From Nocardioides insulae DSM 17944 (GTDB lineage: Bacteria; Actinomycetota; Actinomycetes; Propionibacteriales; Nocardioidaceae): a stretch of 64,000 bases of DNA. Numbering within the stretch: the first letter of the stretch is position 1; every line of letters starts with the position of its first letter. Below the pieces are notes generated by a model, which saw only the letters and a list, made by a program, of their open reading frames with translations, did not search any database and was not told the DNA's origin. The translations under genes and the position numbers were made by a program. The stretch is from positions 124,001 through 188,000 of the forward strand of contig NZ_AUGU01000016.1 in assembly GCF_000422825.1 (NCBI RefSeq), written 5' to 3'. Below, piece by piece: positions 43,335 to 52,226 of the stretch.

Positions 43335-44899
43335 CCAGGAACTACCCCTACTCCGTCGACGTCGCCATCGTCGGCAGCGGCCCCACCGGCGCCGCCTATG
43401 CCCGCATCCTCAGCGAGCTCAGCCCGGAGGCGACGATCGCGACCTTCGAGGTCGGGCCGCAGCTGACCGCGACGCCGGGGATGCACGTCAAGAACATCAG
43501 CGACCTCGCCGAGCGCGCCGTCGCGCAGCGCCGCTCCGAGGGCCCCGCCGCCAGCGGTCAGATCAGCACCGGCGGCCCGGTCGACACCATGGACGGCTAC
43601 GCCGACGCGGCACCACGCCTCGTCCGGCCCGGCACGTTCCTCCTGCCCGACGGTTACCGCCAGGAGGGAGAGGACGGCCTGCCCGCTGCGGCGATGTCGA
43701 GCAACGTCGGAGGGATGGGCGCGCACTGGACCGGCGCCTGCCCCCGCCCCGGCGGTCAGGAGCGGGTCGCATTTCTCGACGATCTCGACGAGCTGCTCGA
43801 CGAGGCCGAGCGTCTGCTCAGCGTCGACGCCCACGCCTTCGACGACGCCCCCTTCTCGGCCGAGGTCCGCAAGCGGCTCGCCGACGCCGTCGACGACGGT
43901 CGTGCCGAGGACAGACGCGTCGCCTCGATGCCCTTGGCCGTGGTCCGCCACGACGACGGCAGCCTGACCTGGTCCGGTTCCGACGCCGTCTTCGGAGATT
44001 CCACCCGGGCCAATCCGAACTTCGAACTCTTCGATGAGTCCCTCGTCGCGCGGGTGCTGACCGACGCCGGGACCGGCGCGGCGCGCGGCGTCCGAGTCCG
44101 CGACCTGCAGACCGGCGAGGAGCACGAGGTCGCCGCCCGCTTTGTCGTGGTCGCCGGTGACAGTCTCCGTACCCCGCAACTGCTCTGGGCCTCAAACGTC
44201 CGCCCCCGCGCCCTCGGCCGATACCTCAACGATCAGCCCCAGACCGTCTACGCCGTTCGCCTGCGCGATGTCGAGCCCGACGAGGTCGCCGACGACATCC
44301 CCGAGGCGGCCGAGATCACCAAGCAGAGCGGGGTCAACTGGGTCCCGTTCACCGACGATGAGCCGTTCCACGGCCAAGTGATGCAGCTCGACGCCTCGCC
44401 GGTCCCGCTCGCCGGCGATGAGCCCGGCCGGGGCACGATCGTCGGACTGGGCTGGTTCTGCGCCAAGGACCTCCAGGAGTCCGACCGGGTCGAGTTCGAC
44501 GACGACGCGGTCGACCCCTACGGGATGCCGAAGATGCGGATCCACTACACGCTCAGCGAGGCCGACCACCGCTCGCTCGAGGCCTCCCGTGCTTCCATCC
44601 TGCGTGCTGCGGCGGCCCTGGGTGAGCCGCTCGACGACTCCGCGCCGCTGACCTTCCCGCCCGGTGCCTCCCTGCACTACCAGGGCAGTGTCCGGATGGG
44701 CGCCGTCGACGACGGAACCTCCGTGTGCGGACCGACCTCCGAGGTCTGGGCGGCCCCCGGCCTCTTCGTCGCGGGCAACGGGGTCATCCCGACCTCGATC
44801 GCCTGCAACCCCACCCTCCTGGCTGTCGCCCTCGCCGTCGGCGGAGCCCGCGACATCGCCAGCCGACTCACCGCTCGCTCCGGCGAGGAAAGGAACTGA
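43331..44899 (+). CDS. GMC-family FAD oxidoreductase, candidate C-glycoside 3-oxidase (CarA-like)
   Basis: 522 residues. FAD motif VDVAIVGSGPTGAAYARIL, FAD-loop SSNVGGMGAHWTGACPRPGG, and a C-terminal active site with LHYQGSVRMG (catalytic His) and NGVIPTSIACNPTLLAVALAVGGA (conserved Asn). The layout follows the pyranose 2-oxidase/GMC branch that includes the actinobacterial CarA-type FAD enzymes oxidising C-glycosides to 3-oxo derivatives. Its place directly before a deglycosidase gene supports that role: C3 oxidation acidifies the C2 proton and permits C-C cleavage. Assignment is by motif and context, not by measured activity. Confidence 0.8.
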   Translation: MTRNYPYSVDVAIVGSGPTGAAYARILSELSPEATIATFEVGPQLTATPGMHVKNISDLAERAVAQRRSEGPAASGQISTGGPVDTMDGYADAAPRLVRPGTFLLPDGYRQEGEDGLPAAAMSSNVGGMGAHWTGACPRPGGQERVAFLDDLDELLDEAERLLSVDAHAFDDAPFSAEVRKRLADAVDDGRAEDRRVASMPLAVVRHDDGSLTWSGSDAVFGDSTRANPNFELFDESLVARVLTDAGTGAARGVRVRDLQTGEEHEVAARFVVVAGDSLRTPQLLWASNVRPRALGRYLNDQPQTVYAVRLRDVEPDEVADDIPEAAEITKQSGVNWVPFTDDEPFHGQVMQLDASPVPLAGDEPGRGTIVGLGWFCAKDLQESDRVEFDDDAVDPYGMPKMRIHYTLSEADHRSLEASRASILRAAAALGEPLDDSAPLTFPPGASLHYQGSVRMGAVDDGTSVCGPTSEVWAAPGLFVAGNGVIPTSIACNPTLLAVALAVGGARDIASRLTARSGEERN

Positions 44900-44900
44900 C

Positions 44901-46199
44901 ATGCTCGAACGGAACGTCATCCAGGGACGCGGCTTCAGCAACGTCGTCGAGGGCGGCCAGGTGACGGGCTTCCAGTTCGACCTGCGCAACCCGAACTACC
45001 GCGGCGGCTGGGCCAGTCTCGTCGACGGGGTCGAGGTGATCGTCGACGGCGAGAAGATCGAGAGCCACGTCCCGCTGTGGACCCTGCAGGGCCGGACCTT
45101 CACCCGCGACGAGCTCCGTGCCAGCGACGTGCGCTGGAGCCTGGACGAGCTCGCCCGGATCACCGTGCCCAAGCCCGGCGGGCTGAGCACCGGTGTGCAC
45201 CGGATCGAGGTGACGGTCTTCATCCGCCGCTCCTACTTCCCGCCGATGATCGAGCGCTCCACCTTCCCTGCCGAGCGCCAGACGGTCATCGTGCCGCCCG
45301 CTCCGGAGGGCCCCCTGAAGTGGTGCGTTTCCACCTACAGCTATGCCCAGGACATCAACACCCTGATGACGCTCGAAGATGTGCTCGCCGACGTTGCCGA
45401 CCTCGGTGCCACCGGCATCGAGATCCTCGGCGAGGGCAACGTGCCGGGCTACCCAGCGCCCGACGCCGCGTGGATCGACCACTGGCACGGCCTCGTCCAG
45501 CGCTTCGGGCTGACGCCCACCAACTTCGGCTCCTGGGTCGACACCACCCGTTGGCACGACCGCGCGCTCACCGCCGAGGAGGCGGCCGAGCAGCTCCAGC
45601 TGGACCTGCGCCTGGCCCACCAGCTCGGCTTCACCTCGGTGCGCCCCAAGTTCGGTGTCACCTCCTGGCAGCTCGACCCGCACCCGGTCTGGCGTGACGC
45701 CGTACTCCGCTCGCTCGACCTCGCCGCGGAGCTCGACGTCGTGATCTGTCCCGAGATCCACGCACCCACGCCGATCAAGAACCCGGTCACCCAGGGCTAC
45801 ATCGACCTGATCGAGGAGACCGGCAGCGAGCACTTCAAGCTGCTCATCGACACCGGCATCTTCCAGACCGCACCCGTGCTGGAGAACGCCGAGGACATCG
45901 AGGTCAGCGACGGTGGTGACATCCCCGAGCACCTCCGTCCGCTCAACGTCCCGATGGAGGACCTGCGCGAGGTGCTGCCGCACGTCCACTTCATCCAGGC
46001 GAAGTTCTTCGACATCGACGACGACCTGTACGACCTGCACATCCCGTGGGAGCCGATCCTCACCACGCTGCGCGAGGCCGGCTGGTCGGGCTGGCTCTCG
46101 AGCGAGTACGAAGGCGTCCGCGACCCGTACCGCGGAGCCGACCAGGTCCGCCGCCAGCACGCCCTCCTGCGACGCGTGGTCGGTGCCGCCACGTCATGA
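44901..46199 (+). CDS. single-chain C-glycoside deglycosidase: beta-subunit (DUF6379) domain fused to TIM-barrel alpha-subunit domain
   Basis: 432 residues, ATG 44901 with GAGGAAAGGA upstream. Residues about 1-132 match the small beta subunit of C-glycoside deglycosidases (DUF6379): PNYRGGWASLVDGVEVIVDGEK, then W, then KPGGLSTGVHRIEVTVFIRRSYFPP. Residues about 138-430 form a sugar-phosphate isomerase/epimerase-type TIM barrel, with candidate metal ligands in GIEILGEG (Glu174), ICPEIHAP (Glu, His), LLIDTGIF (Asp), HFIQAKFF and LSSEYEG. In DgpB/DgpC, CarB/CarC and DfgA/B systems these are separate chains forming a metal-dependent enzyme that splits the C-C bond of 3-oxo-C-glycosides. Here they are one polypeptide. 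The stop overlaps the next start by ATGA. Confidence 0.8.
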   Translation: MLERNVIQGRGFSNVVEGGQVTGFQFDLRNPNYRGGWASLVDGVEVIVDGEKIESHVPLWTLQGRTFTRDELRASDVRWSLDELARITVPKPGGLSTGVHRIEVTVFIRRSYFPPMIERSTFPAERQTVIVPPAPEGPLKWCVSTYSYAQDINTLMTLEDVLADVADLGATGIEILGEGNVPGYPAPDAAWIDHWHGLVQRFGLTPTNFGSWVDTTRWHDRALTAEEAAEQLQLDLRLAHQLGFTSVRPKFGVTSWQLDPHPVWRDAVLRSLDLAAELDVVICPEIHAPTPIKNPVTQGYIDLIEETGSEHFKLLIDTGIFQTAPVLENAEDIEVSDGGDIPEHLRPLNVPMEDLREVLPHVHFIQAKFFDIDDDLYDLHIPWEPILTTLREAGWSGWLSSEYEGVRDPYRGADQVRRQHALLRRVVGAATS

Positions 46200-49120
46200 G
46201 CGCGTCCCCGCTCGACCCGTTCGCCGAGCAGCTGCGGCGACCCTCCCGCCACCACCGGCCCGGAATCCGGTGGTGGTGGGCCGCCCCCCTCTCCTCCGAG
46301 GAGGCGGTGCGCGAGGTTCGCGCCATCGCGAAGGTCGGCTTCGGCGAGGTCGAGATCGCCTTCTCACCCGATGCCTGGGGGACCCCCGGGCAACGAGCGA
46401 CGCTCACCGCGGTCCTCGCCGAGGCCGAGGCGCTGGGCGTCGTCGTCTCGATGACCATGGGTGCCTCGTGGCCCGTCCGCACGCCCAACTCCGGCGAGGG
46501 CACGGGGTACGCCGCCCAGGAGCTGCAGTACGGCCGACTCGATCTCCCCGAGGGGGACGGATGGTCCGGGCCGGCGCCGGCACCATTCGACGCCGACGAG
46601 TTCGACCAGCCGCGCCGACTGGTCAACGTCGTGGCCGTCCGGGTGCTGGAGGACGGTTCGCGACCGGCACTCACTCCGACCGCCGAGCGGCCGCGGTGGG
46701 GGTCACCGGTCCGGCCGACGGTCGCCTCGACCGTCCTCGATCCCGGCTCCCTCGTGGTGGTCGGCGATGCCACCGAGGAGCATGTCGCGTGGACGCCGAC
46801 CGACGCGGGCCACTGGGTCCTCATCGCCAGTTGGTCCCGGGAGAATCGCGAGCACAACGCCAATCCGTTCGACGCCGCGGCGGCACGCGCCGTGACGACG
46901 TACCTCGACGAGCACCAGCTCGGGCCGGAGGCGACCGGTCTGGTCGACACCTCGGAGGGAGACTTCTTCGAGGACTCCCTCGAGCTCAACGCCGTCTCGG
47001 TCTTCTGGACGCCGCGCCTGTTGGAGGAGTTCACGGCCCGGCGCGGCTACGACCTCGCGCCGCTGCTCCCACTGCTCTACGTCCACGGGATGTCGAACTA
47101 CTGGGTCCCCGACACCGAGCCGGCCCCCGACTTCACCCTCGCCGACGGCCCGACCTCCGGCTCGGCGGAGGCGGTCCGCCGCGACTACTACCGCACCCTG
47201 ACCGACCTCTACGTCGATGAGCACCTGACGGCGTACCAGGAGTGGACGGAGAAGCACTGCCGGACCTTCAAGGCGCAGGTCTCCTACGGGCAGAACCTCG
47301 AGCCGATGCGCAGCGCCCGAAGCCTCGCCGAGGCCGGTGGCCACGTCGAGACCGAGTCGCTCAACTCCGGCGACCGGGCACCGGTGCGCAGCACCCACCC
47401 GACCTGGCGGTTCGCGCTGGACCACCAGCGCTGCCTGGTCAGCGGCGTCCACCAGGCTGGACACACTCGCGTCTCCACCGAGCTCGGCGCCCAGTTCCTC
47501 AAGACCTACGAGCTCGACCTCGAGGACTACCGCGAGCTGATGGACAAGGCGTGGTCGGTCGGTGTCTCGCGTCCCTACGTGCACGGCTTCGCCTACCAGC
47601 CGCCCCACGCGGAGTGGCCGGGTCAGCAGCGCTTCGGGGACTTCACCAGCGAGAGCTGGAACGACCTGCATTTCCCGCAGTGGTCGTCCTGGTCGGCGCT
47701 GACCGACTACTGGGCCCGCGGAACGCAACTCCTCGAGACCGGCATCGCCCGCGCGGACGTCGCTGTCTACCGCGACGGCTTCCTCACCTCCGCCGCCCGC
47801 GGCTTCGCCACCCCCGACACCGAGGGCATGAGCCCGCGCCACCTCTTCGATGCCCAGCGTCTCGAGGAGGACGGCCACGTCGTCCAGTTCGTCGATCCTG
47901 CCCTTCTCGAGCAGGTCGAGTACGACGAGGCAGGGACGTTGCTGCCGGGCGCTGCGGGCTATCGCGCGGTGATCGTCGCCGACCGCGTGGTCTCCGTCCG
48001 GGCCCTGGCGCGACTGGTGGGTGCGGCGCGCGCGGGACTCAGGGTCGTTCTCGTGGGTGACCTCCCTGCGGTGAATGCGTCGCGGGAGGACGCTCACCTG
48101 GACCTCGGAGACCTCCTCTCCGAGCTCCTCGGACTCCCACATGTCGCGCAGGTCGCCACGCCGGGCGACGCCGCGGACGCTCTGGCTGATCTCGGGCTAA
48201 CTCCCCGAGTCGCGACCCGTGGAGACCACCTGCTGGCCCAGGTCCGCGACGTGGGCGACCGCCGCGTGGTGCTGCTCTACAACCCCGCCGACCAGCCCGC
48301 ATCGGCCCGGGTCAGCATCGAGGGATCCGGCGTCCCGTCGGTGGTCGACCTGTGGTCCGGAACCCTCACGGAGTGCGCGCAGTACCGCTCGGAGGGGCGG
48401 CGCACCAGTGTCCCCATCGTCGTTCCCGCCCGCGCCTGCGCCGTCCTCACCCTGGATCTCTCGCGCACGCCGGAGAGTGCGCCGCTCCACGTCCTCAACG
48501 ACGAGCCGCACCGTCTCCACCGTGCCGACGGGCGCCTCACCCTCCGTGCCGAGAGTGCCGGCACGCGGCGGCTCCGGCTCTCGGACGGTACGGAGGTGCG
48601 CGTCCTTGCACGGCCTGCGGAACGGACGGTCGCCGCCGTGGGCCCCTACACCTGGCGCCTCGAGGTCGCCACCATCTCCTCGAGCGGGGAGAACACGACG
48701 GTGACGGTCGAGGAGTTACCCCTCCTCGCCGACTGGCGGGCCCTCGGGGAGCTGGCGGGCGCGGCCGGGACCGGGACCTACGAGGGTGCCTTCACCATCC
48801 CCGAGGCGTGGCTGGGTGCCGATCGCGGCGTCGAGCTCGACCTCGGCCACGTTGCCGGCAGCGCCCGGATCGAGGTCAACGGCCACGACGCCGGCACCTG
48901 GGTCGGCGGGGGGCGACGCGTCGACGTCACTCCGCACCTCCACCCGGGAGCCAACACGCTGCGTGTCGTCGTGGCCACCGTGCTCCGCAACGCCGTCACC
49001 CTCCACCGGGGCACCAGCACGCGGACCGTCGAGGTAGGCCTGCGCGGCCCAGTCACGTTCACGCCGTACGTGGACGTCCCGATCACCGGCCCTGCCGCCG
49101 AAAGGACACTCGATGAGTGA
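46196..49120 (+). CDS. glycoside hydrolase family 106-like protein (alpha-L-rhamnosidase)
   Basis: 974 residues. The N-terminus HRPGIRWWWAAPLSSEEAVREVRAIAKVGFGEVEIAFSPDAWG corresponds to the GH106 opening (WWW...GxGxVEI). SEGDFFEDSLELNAVSVFWTPRLLEEFTARRGYDLAPLLPLL, GGHVETESLN and VHGFAYQPPHAEWPG are further family-like stretches. The C-terminus is a beta-sandwich with a galactose-binding-type fold (GVELDLGHVAGSARIEVNGHDAGTWVGGGRRVDVT). No signal peptide, so it acts in the cytoplasm after uptake. It would remove terminal rhamnose, a common decoration of flavonoid O- and C-glycosides. It overlaps the upstream stop (ATGA) and the next gene by 8 bases. Confidence 0.8.
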   Translation: MSASPLDPFAEQLRRPSRHHRPGIRWWWAAPLSSEEAVREVRAIAKVGFGEVEIAFSPDAWGTPGQRATLTAVLAEAEALGVVVSMTMGASWPVRTPNSGEGTGYAAQELQYGRLDLPEGDGWSGPAPAPFDADEFDQPRRLVNVVAVRVLEDGSRPALTPTAERPRWGSPVRPTVASTVLDPGSLVVVGDATEEHVAWTPTDAGHWVLIASWSRENREHNANPFDAAAARAVTTYLDEHQLGPEATGLVDTSEGDFFEDSLELNAVSVFWTPRLLEEFTARRGYDLAPLLPLLYVHGMSNYWVPDTEPAPDFTLADGPTSGSAEAVRRDYYRTLTDLYVDEHLTAYQEWTEKHCRTFKAQVSYGQNLEPMRSARSLAEAGGHVETESLNSGDRAPVRSTHPTWRFALDHQRCLVSGVHQAGHTRVSTELGAQFLKTYELDLEDYRELMDKAWSVGVSRPYVHGFAYQPPHAEWPGQQRFGDFTSESWNDLHFPQWSSWSALTDYWARGTQLLETGIARADVAVYRDGFLTSAARGFATPDTEGMSPRHLFDAQRLEEDGHVVQFVDPALLEQVEYDEAGTLLPGAAGYRAVIVADRVVSVRALARLVGAARAGLRVVLVGDLPAVNASREDAHLDLGDLLSELLGLPHVAQVATPGDAADALADLGLTPRVATRGDHLLAQVRDVGDRRVVLLYNPADQPASARVSIEGSGVPSVVDLWSGTLTECAQYRSEGRRTSVPIVVPARACAVLTLDLSRTPESAPLHVLNDEPHRLHRADGRLTLRAESAGTRRLRLSDGTEVRVLARPAERTVAAVGPYTWRLEVATISSSGENTTVTVEELPLLADWRALGELAGAAGTGTYEGAFTIPEAWLGADRGVELDLGHVAGSARIEVNGHDAGTWVGGGRRVDVTPHLHPGANTLRVVVATVLRNAVTLHRGTSTRTVEVGLRGPVTFTPYVDVPITGPAAERTLDE

Positions 49121-50645
49121 GCAGCACCCCGTCATCCCGGGGTTCCACCCCGATCCCAGCATCTGCCGCGTCGGGAACGACTACTACCTGGTGAACTCGA
49201 GCTTCGAGTACGCACCCGGCGTTCCGATCTTCCACTCCACCGACCTGAGCTCCTGGACGCTGATCGGGCACGCGCTCAGCCGACCCGGTCAGCTCGACGT
49301 CTCCACGGCGGGCTCCTCGGGCGGCATCTTCGCGGCCACGATCCGGCACCACGACGGCCGGTTCTGGATGATCACGACCAACTGGGCCGACAACGGCGGC
49401 CAGCTGATCTCCTGGGCCGAGGACCCCGCCGGCGAGTGGTCCGACCCTGTCCGGATCCCGTCGGCGATCGGGATCGACCCCGACCTCGCCTGGGACGCCG
49501 ACGGCACCTGCCTCATGACGTACGCCGGCTTCGGACCGAACGGCGGTGAGGGAATCGTCCAGTCGGCCATCGACCCGATGACGGGAGAGGTGCTCACCGA
49601 ACGGCGCTGGCTCTGGTCCGGCGCCGGCGGCAAGTTCCCCGAGGGCCCGCACCTCTACCAGGTCGGCGAGTGGTGGTACCTCCTCGTCGCCGAGGGTGGG
49701 ACCGAGCGCGGTCACGCCGTCACGATCGCGCGCGGCCCGTCGCCTCAGGGTCCCTTCGACGGCTGCCCGGCCAATCCGATCCTGACGCGCCGCGGCAGCG
49801 ACGACCCGGTGCAGTCCACGGGCCACTCCGACCTCGTGCAGGGCCCCGACGGGACCTGGGCGATCGTCTACCACGGTGTCCGCGCCCGCGGCTCCAGCCC
49901 GGAGTGGCACGTCCTGGGCCGGGAGACCTTCGCCGACCAGGTCGAGTGGGCCGACGGGTGGCCGCGGATCACCTCGCACATCGACCCGCCATCCGCGGCG
50001 GCCGGCCCGACGCTCTGGTCCCTCGGCTCCGCTGACCTGCCGGCCGACTGGGTCGGGCAGGAGTGCTTCCCCGAGCAGGTGATGTCCCCGGGGGACGGTG
50101 CCTGGACCCTGGCGGCGGGTGAGCGTCCCGTCTTCGTCGGACGGCGCCAGGAGCACCTCGTGATGACGGTCCGCGCGCGGCTCAGCGGAGAGGGCGTCGG
50201 CGGGATCTCTGTCCGGATCGACCCGCGACACGCGCTCGAGGTCGAACGCGACGGCGGAAGGGCCCGTGCGGTGTGGGCAATCGGCGAGGTACGCCACGTC
50301 CTCGGCGAACACGACCTCACCGACGGTGACGTCCTCGAACTGGCCAGCCGAGCCTCGGAAGGACACGAGTTCTCCACCTCGCGCGGCCCCGACACCCTCA
50401 CCGCAGCCCTCCTCCGGCACGGCCAGCGGATCGAGCTCGGTGCGATCGACGGGCGCTACGTCTCCACCGAGGTCGCCGGAGGGATGACCGGCCGCATGGT
50501 CGGGGTCGCCTGCCAGTCGGGAACGCTGTCGATCGACGCCTTCGAGTACCGAGCCGAGTCCGACGGCACCGAGCTTTTCGACGGCTGGGTGGAGGGAGTC
50601 GTGGCCCCGGAGTCCGCCTCCGACGCCGCCTTCAGCACCCGGTGA
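49113..50645 (+). CDS. glycoside hydrolase family 43 (beta-xylosidase / alpha-L-arabinofuranosidase)
   Basis: 510 residues. The five-blade propeller starts with VIPGFHPDPSICRVGNDYYLVNSSFEYAPGVPIFHSTDL (catalytic-base Asp in HPDPS). It continues with AIGIDPDLAWDADGTCLM (pKa-modulating Asp) and KFPEGPHLYQVGEWWYLLVAEGGTERGH (acid Glu in EGPH). The C-terminal beta-sandwich (about 310-505) is typical of GH43 subfamily xylosidases/arabinofuranosidases. No signal peptide, so it works on imported oligosaccharides or glycosides. Arabinose and xylose decorate many flavone C-glycosides, which fits the operon. It overlaps the GH106 gene by 8 bases and the MFS gene by GTGA. Confidence 0.87.
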   Translation: MSEQHPVIPGFHPDPSICRVGNDYYLVNSSFEYAPGVPIFHSTDLSSWTLIGHALSRPGQLDVSTAGSSGGIFAATIRHHDGRFWMITTNWADNGGQLISWAEDPAGEWSDPVRIPSAIGIDPDLAWDADGTCLMTYAGFGPNGGEGIVQSAIDPMTGEVLTERRWLWSGAGGKFPEGPHLYQVGEWWYLLVAEGGTERGHAVTIARGPSPQGPFDGCPANPILTRRGSDDPVQSTGHSDLVQGPDGTWAIVYHGVRARGSSPEWHVLGRETFADQVEWADGWPRITSHIDPPSAAAGPTLWSLGSADLPADWVGQECFPEQVMSPGDGAWTLAAGERPVFVGRRQEHLVMTVRARLSGEGVGGISVRIDPRHALEVERDGGRARAVWAIGEVRHVLGEHDLTDGDVLELASRASEGHEFSTSRGPDTLTAALLRHGQRIELGAIDGRYVSTEVAGGMTGRMVGVACQSGTLSIDAFEYRAESDGTELFDGWVEGVVAPESASDAAFSTR

Positions 50646-52060
50646 GCGAGGGGATGCTCCGCGCCGCGTCGACATCGGAGGTGTCGTCCCGGCGCCAGAC
50701 CGCCGTGCTCGTCGTCGCCAGCGCGGTCGCGCTGCTGACAGTGCTCGACCTCTCGGTCGTGACCGTCGCGCTGCCCGCGATGCAGCGCGAGCTCGGACTC
50801 TCCGCCGGGCAGCTGCAGTGGGTGGTCAACGCCTACGCACTGACCCTGGCGGGGTTCCTGCTGCTCGGTGGTCGGGCTGCCGACCTCTGGGGAGCCGAGC
50901 TCGTCTTCCAGGTCGGGCTGGTCGTCTTCACCGTCTCCAGCCTGGCCGGCGGCCTCGCCGTCGAGGGGTGGCAACTGATCACCGCGCGCGCCGTCCAGGG
51001 TGTCGGGGGCGCCGTGCTCGCCCCGGTCACCCTGACCCTGCTGACCCGGACCTTCCGCGGGTCTCAGGAACGGGCGCGCGCACTGGGGATCTGGGCCGCA
51101 GTGGCGGGCATCGGCGGTGCGCTCGGCGGCGTGCTCGGAGGCCTACTCACGGGGCTGCTGAACTGGCGGTGGGTGCTGATGATCAACGTCCCGGTCGGCG
51201 TCGCGCTGATGGTCGCCGCGCTGGTCGTCTTCCCCGTCCGCCGCGGCCATGGAAGCCACGGACGCCTCGATGTCCCCGGTGCGGTGGCCGTGACCGGTGC
51301 GTCGGGCGCCCTCATCGGCGGGATCACCACCGCCGAAGGCCTCGGGTGGTCCGACCCGCGCACCGTCGCACTGATCGCCGTCGCGGTCGTCCTGGCCCTC
51401 GGCTTCGTCGCGATCGAGCGCCGGGTCAGCGCGCCGCTGATGCCGCTGTCGATCTTTCGCATCCGCTCGCTGGTCATCGCCAATACGCTCTCGTTGCTGA
51501 CCGGCGGGGTCGTCGGCGCGACCTTCTTCTTCCTCTCGCTCCACCTCCAGAACGTGCACCACGCCACGCCCGTCGCGACCGGCTTCCTGCTGCTCCCCGG
51601 AGCGATCGGGATCAGCCTCGGTGCCAGGCTGGCTCCGAAGCTGCTGCGGTGGGCGTCGCAGCGGAAGGCCTACCTGATCGGCGTAGCCCTCACGGTGACC
51701 GGTCTGCTCTGGCTCTGTACCGTCGTGCTGCTGCAGTCCGCACCCGCGCAGGTGCTCGCCCCTTCGTTCCTCGCGATGGCCGGGTGCGGGTTCTCCGGGC
51801 TGCCGTTGACGCTCTCGGCCTTGGCCGACGTTCCCGAGGACCGCGTGGGGCTGGCCTCCGGGCTGCTCAACACCTCGCGTCAACTGGGTGGAGCGGTGCT
51901 GCTGGCCCTGCTCATGGCTGTGGCTGCGGCGATCGCAGCACCGCAGCGGGCTGGTGACCTCACCGCCGGGTACACCGCTGCGCTGGTCGTGATGGCATTC
52001 CTCGTGGCGGCCACGGCGCCCCTCGGCGTACGGCTCTCCTCCGCCCGTCCCAAGGCGTGA
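50642..52060 (+). CDS. MFS transporter, DHA2 (EmrB/QacA-like) 14-helix type
   Basis: 472 residues from a GTG overlapping the GH43 stop (GTGA). About 14 hydrophobic segments. Motif D1-like LDLSVVTVALPAMQRELGLSAGQLQWVVNAYALTLAGFLLLGGRAAD, then ARAVQGVGGAVLAPVTLTLL (motif C region), are characteristic of DHA2 drug/proton antiporters. As last gene of the glycoside operon it may expel the freed aromatic aglycone, often toxic to bacteria, which is inference from position. Alternatively it is a second uptake system, less likely given the DHA2 signature. Confidence 0.85.
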   Translation: MSEGMLRAASTSEVSSRRQTAVLVVASAVALLTVLDLSVVTVALPAMQRELGLSAGQLQWVVNAYALTLAGFLLLGGRAADLWGAELVFQVGLVVFTVSSLAGGLAVEGWQLITARAVQGVGGAVLAPVTLTLLTRTFRGSQERARALGIWAAVAGIGGALGGVLGGLLTGLLNWRWVLMINVPVGVALMVAALVVFPVRRGHGSHGRLDVPGAVAVTGASGALIGGITTAEGLGWSDPRTVALIAVAVVLALGFVAIERRVSAPLMPLSIFRIRSLVIANTLSLLTGGVVGATFFFLSLHLQNVHHATPVATGFLLLPGAIGISLGARLAPKLLRWASQRKAYLIGVALTVTGLLWLCTVVLLQSAPAQVLAPSFLAMAGCGFSGLPLTLSALADVPEDRVGLASGLLNTSRQLGGAVLLALLMAVAAAIAAPQRAGDLTAGYTAALVVMAFLVAATAPLGVRLSSARPKA

Positions 52061-52098
52061 CGGGCGGAGGACAGTCGGTCGGTGGCCGGGTCAGACGT

Positions 52099-52226
52099 CG
52101 GCGGAGCGTCGCGCTGGAGCGCGATCTCGGGGGATCGTGGAGTGGAGCGGATGACGAGACTCGAACTCGCGACATCGACGTTCGGCGGAGCGTCGCGCTG
52201 GAGCGCGATCTCGGGGGATCGTGGAG
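52099..52226. repeat. tandem duplication downstream of tRNA-Gly
   Basis: A 44-bp unit that starts CGGCGGAGCGTCGCGCTGG occurs identically at 52099-52142 and 52183-52226. Each unit holds the hairpin TCGCGCT-GG-AGCGCGA. Between them lies a 37-base copy of the 3' end of tRNA-Gly. Read on the minus strand, the order is full tRNA, hairpin unit, tRNA 3' remnant, hairpin unit, i.e. a duplicated tRNA 3' end plus its downstream terminator-like hairpin. Confidence 0.85.
52143..52179 (-). pseudogene. tRNA-Gly 3' half remnant
   Basis: The bases match 52222-52258 exactly and cover the CCA end, acceptor 3' strand, T arm and variable loop of the adjacent tRNA-Gly. The anticodon and 5' half are missing, so it cannot be functional. 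It looks like a duplicated attachment-type sequence or a replication-slippage product. Confidence 0.8.

Noticed and set aside
46196..49120. GH2/GH78-type assignment for the large hydrolase
   Set aside because: The WWW...GFGEVEI opening and overall plan fit GH106 better; I see no GH2 acid/base motif and no GH78 (alpha/alpha)6 barrel signature.
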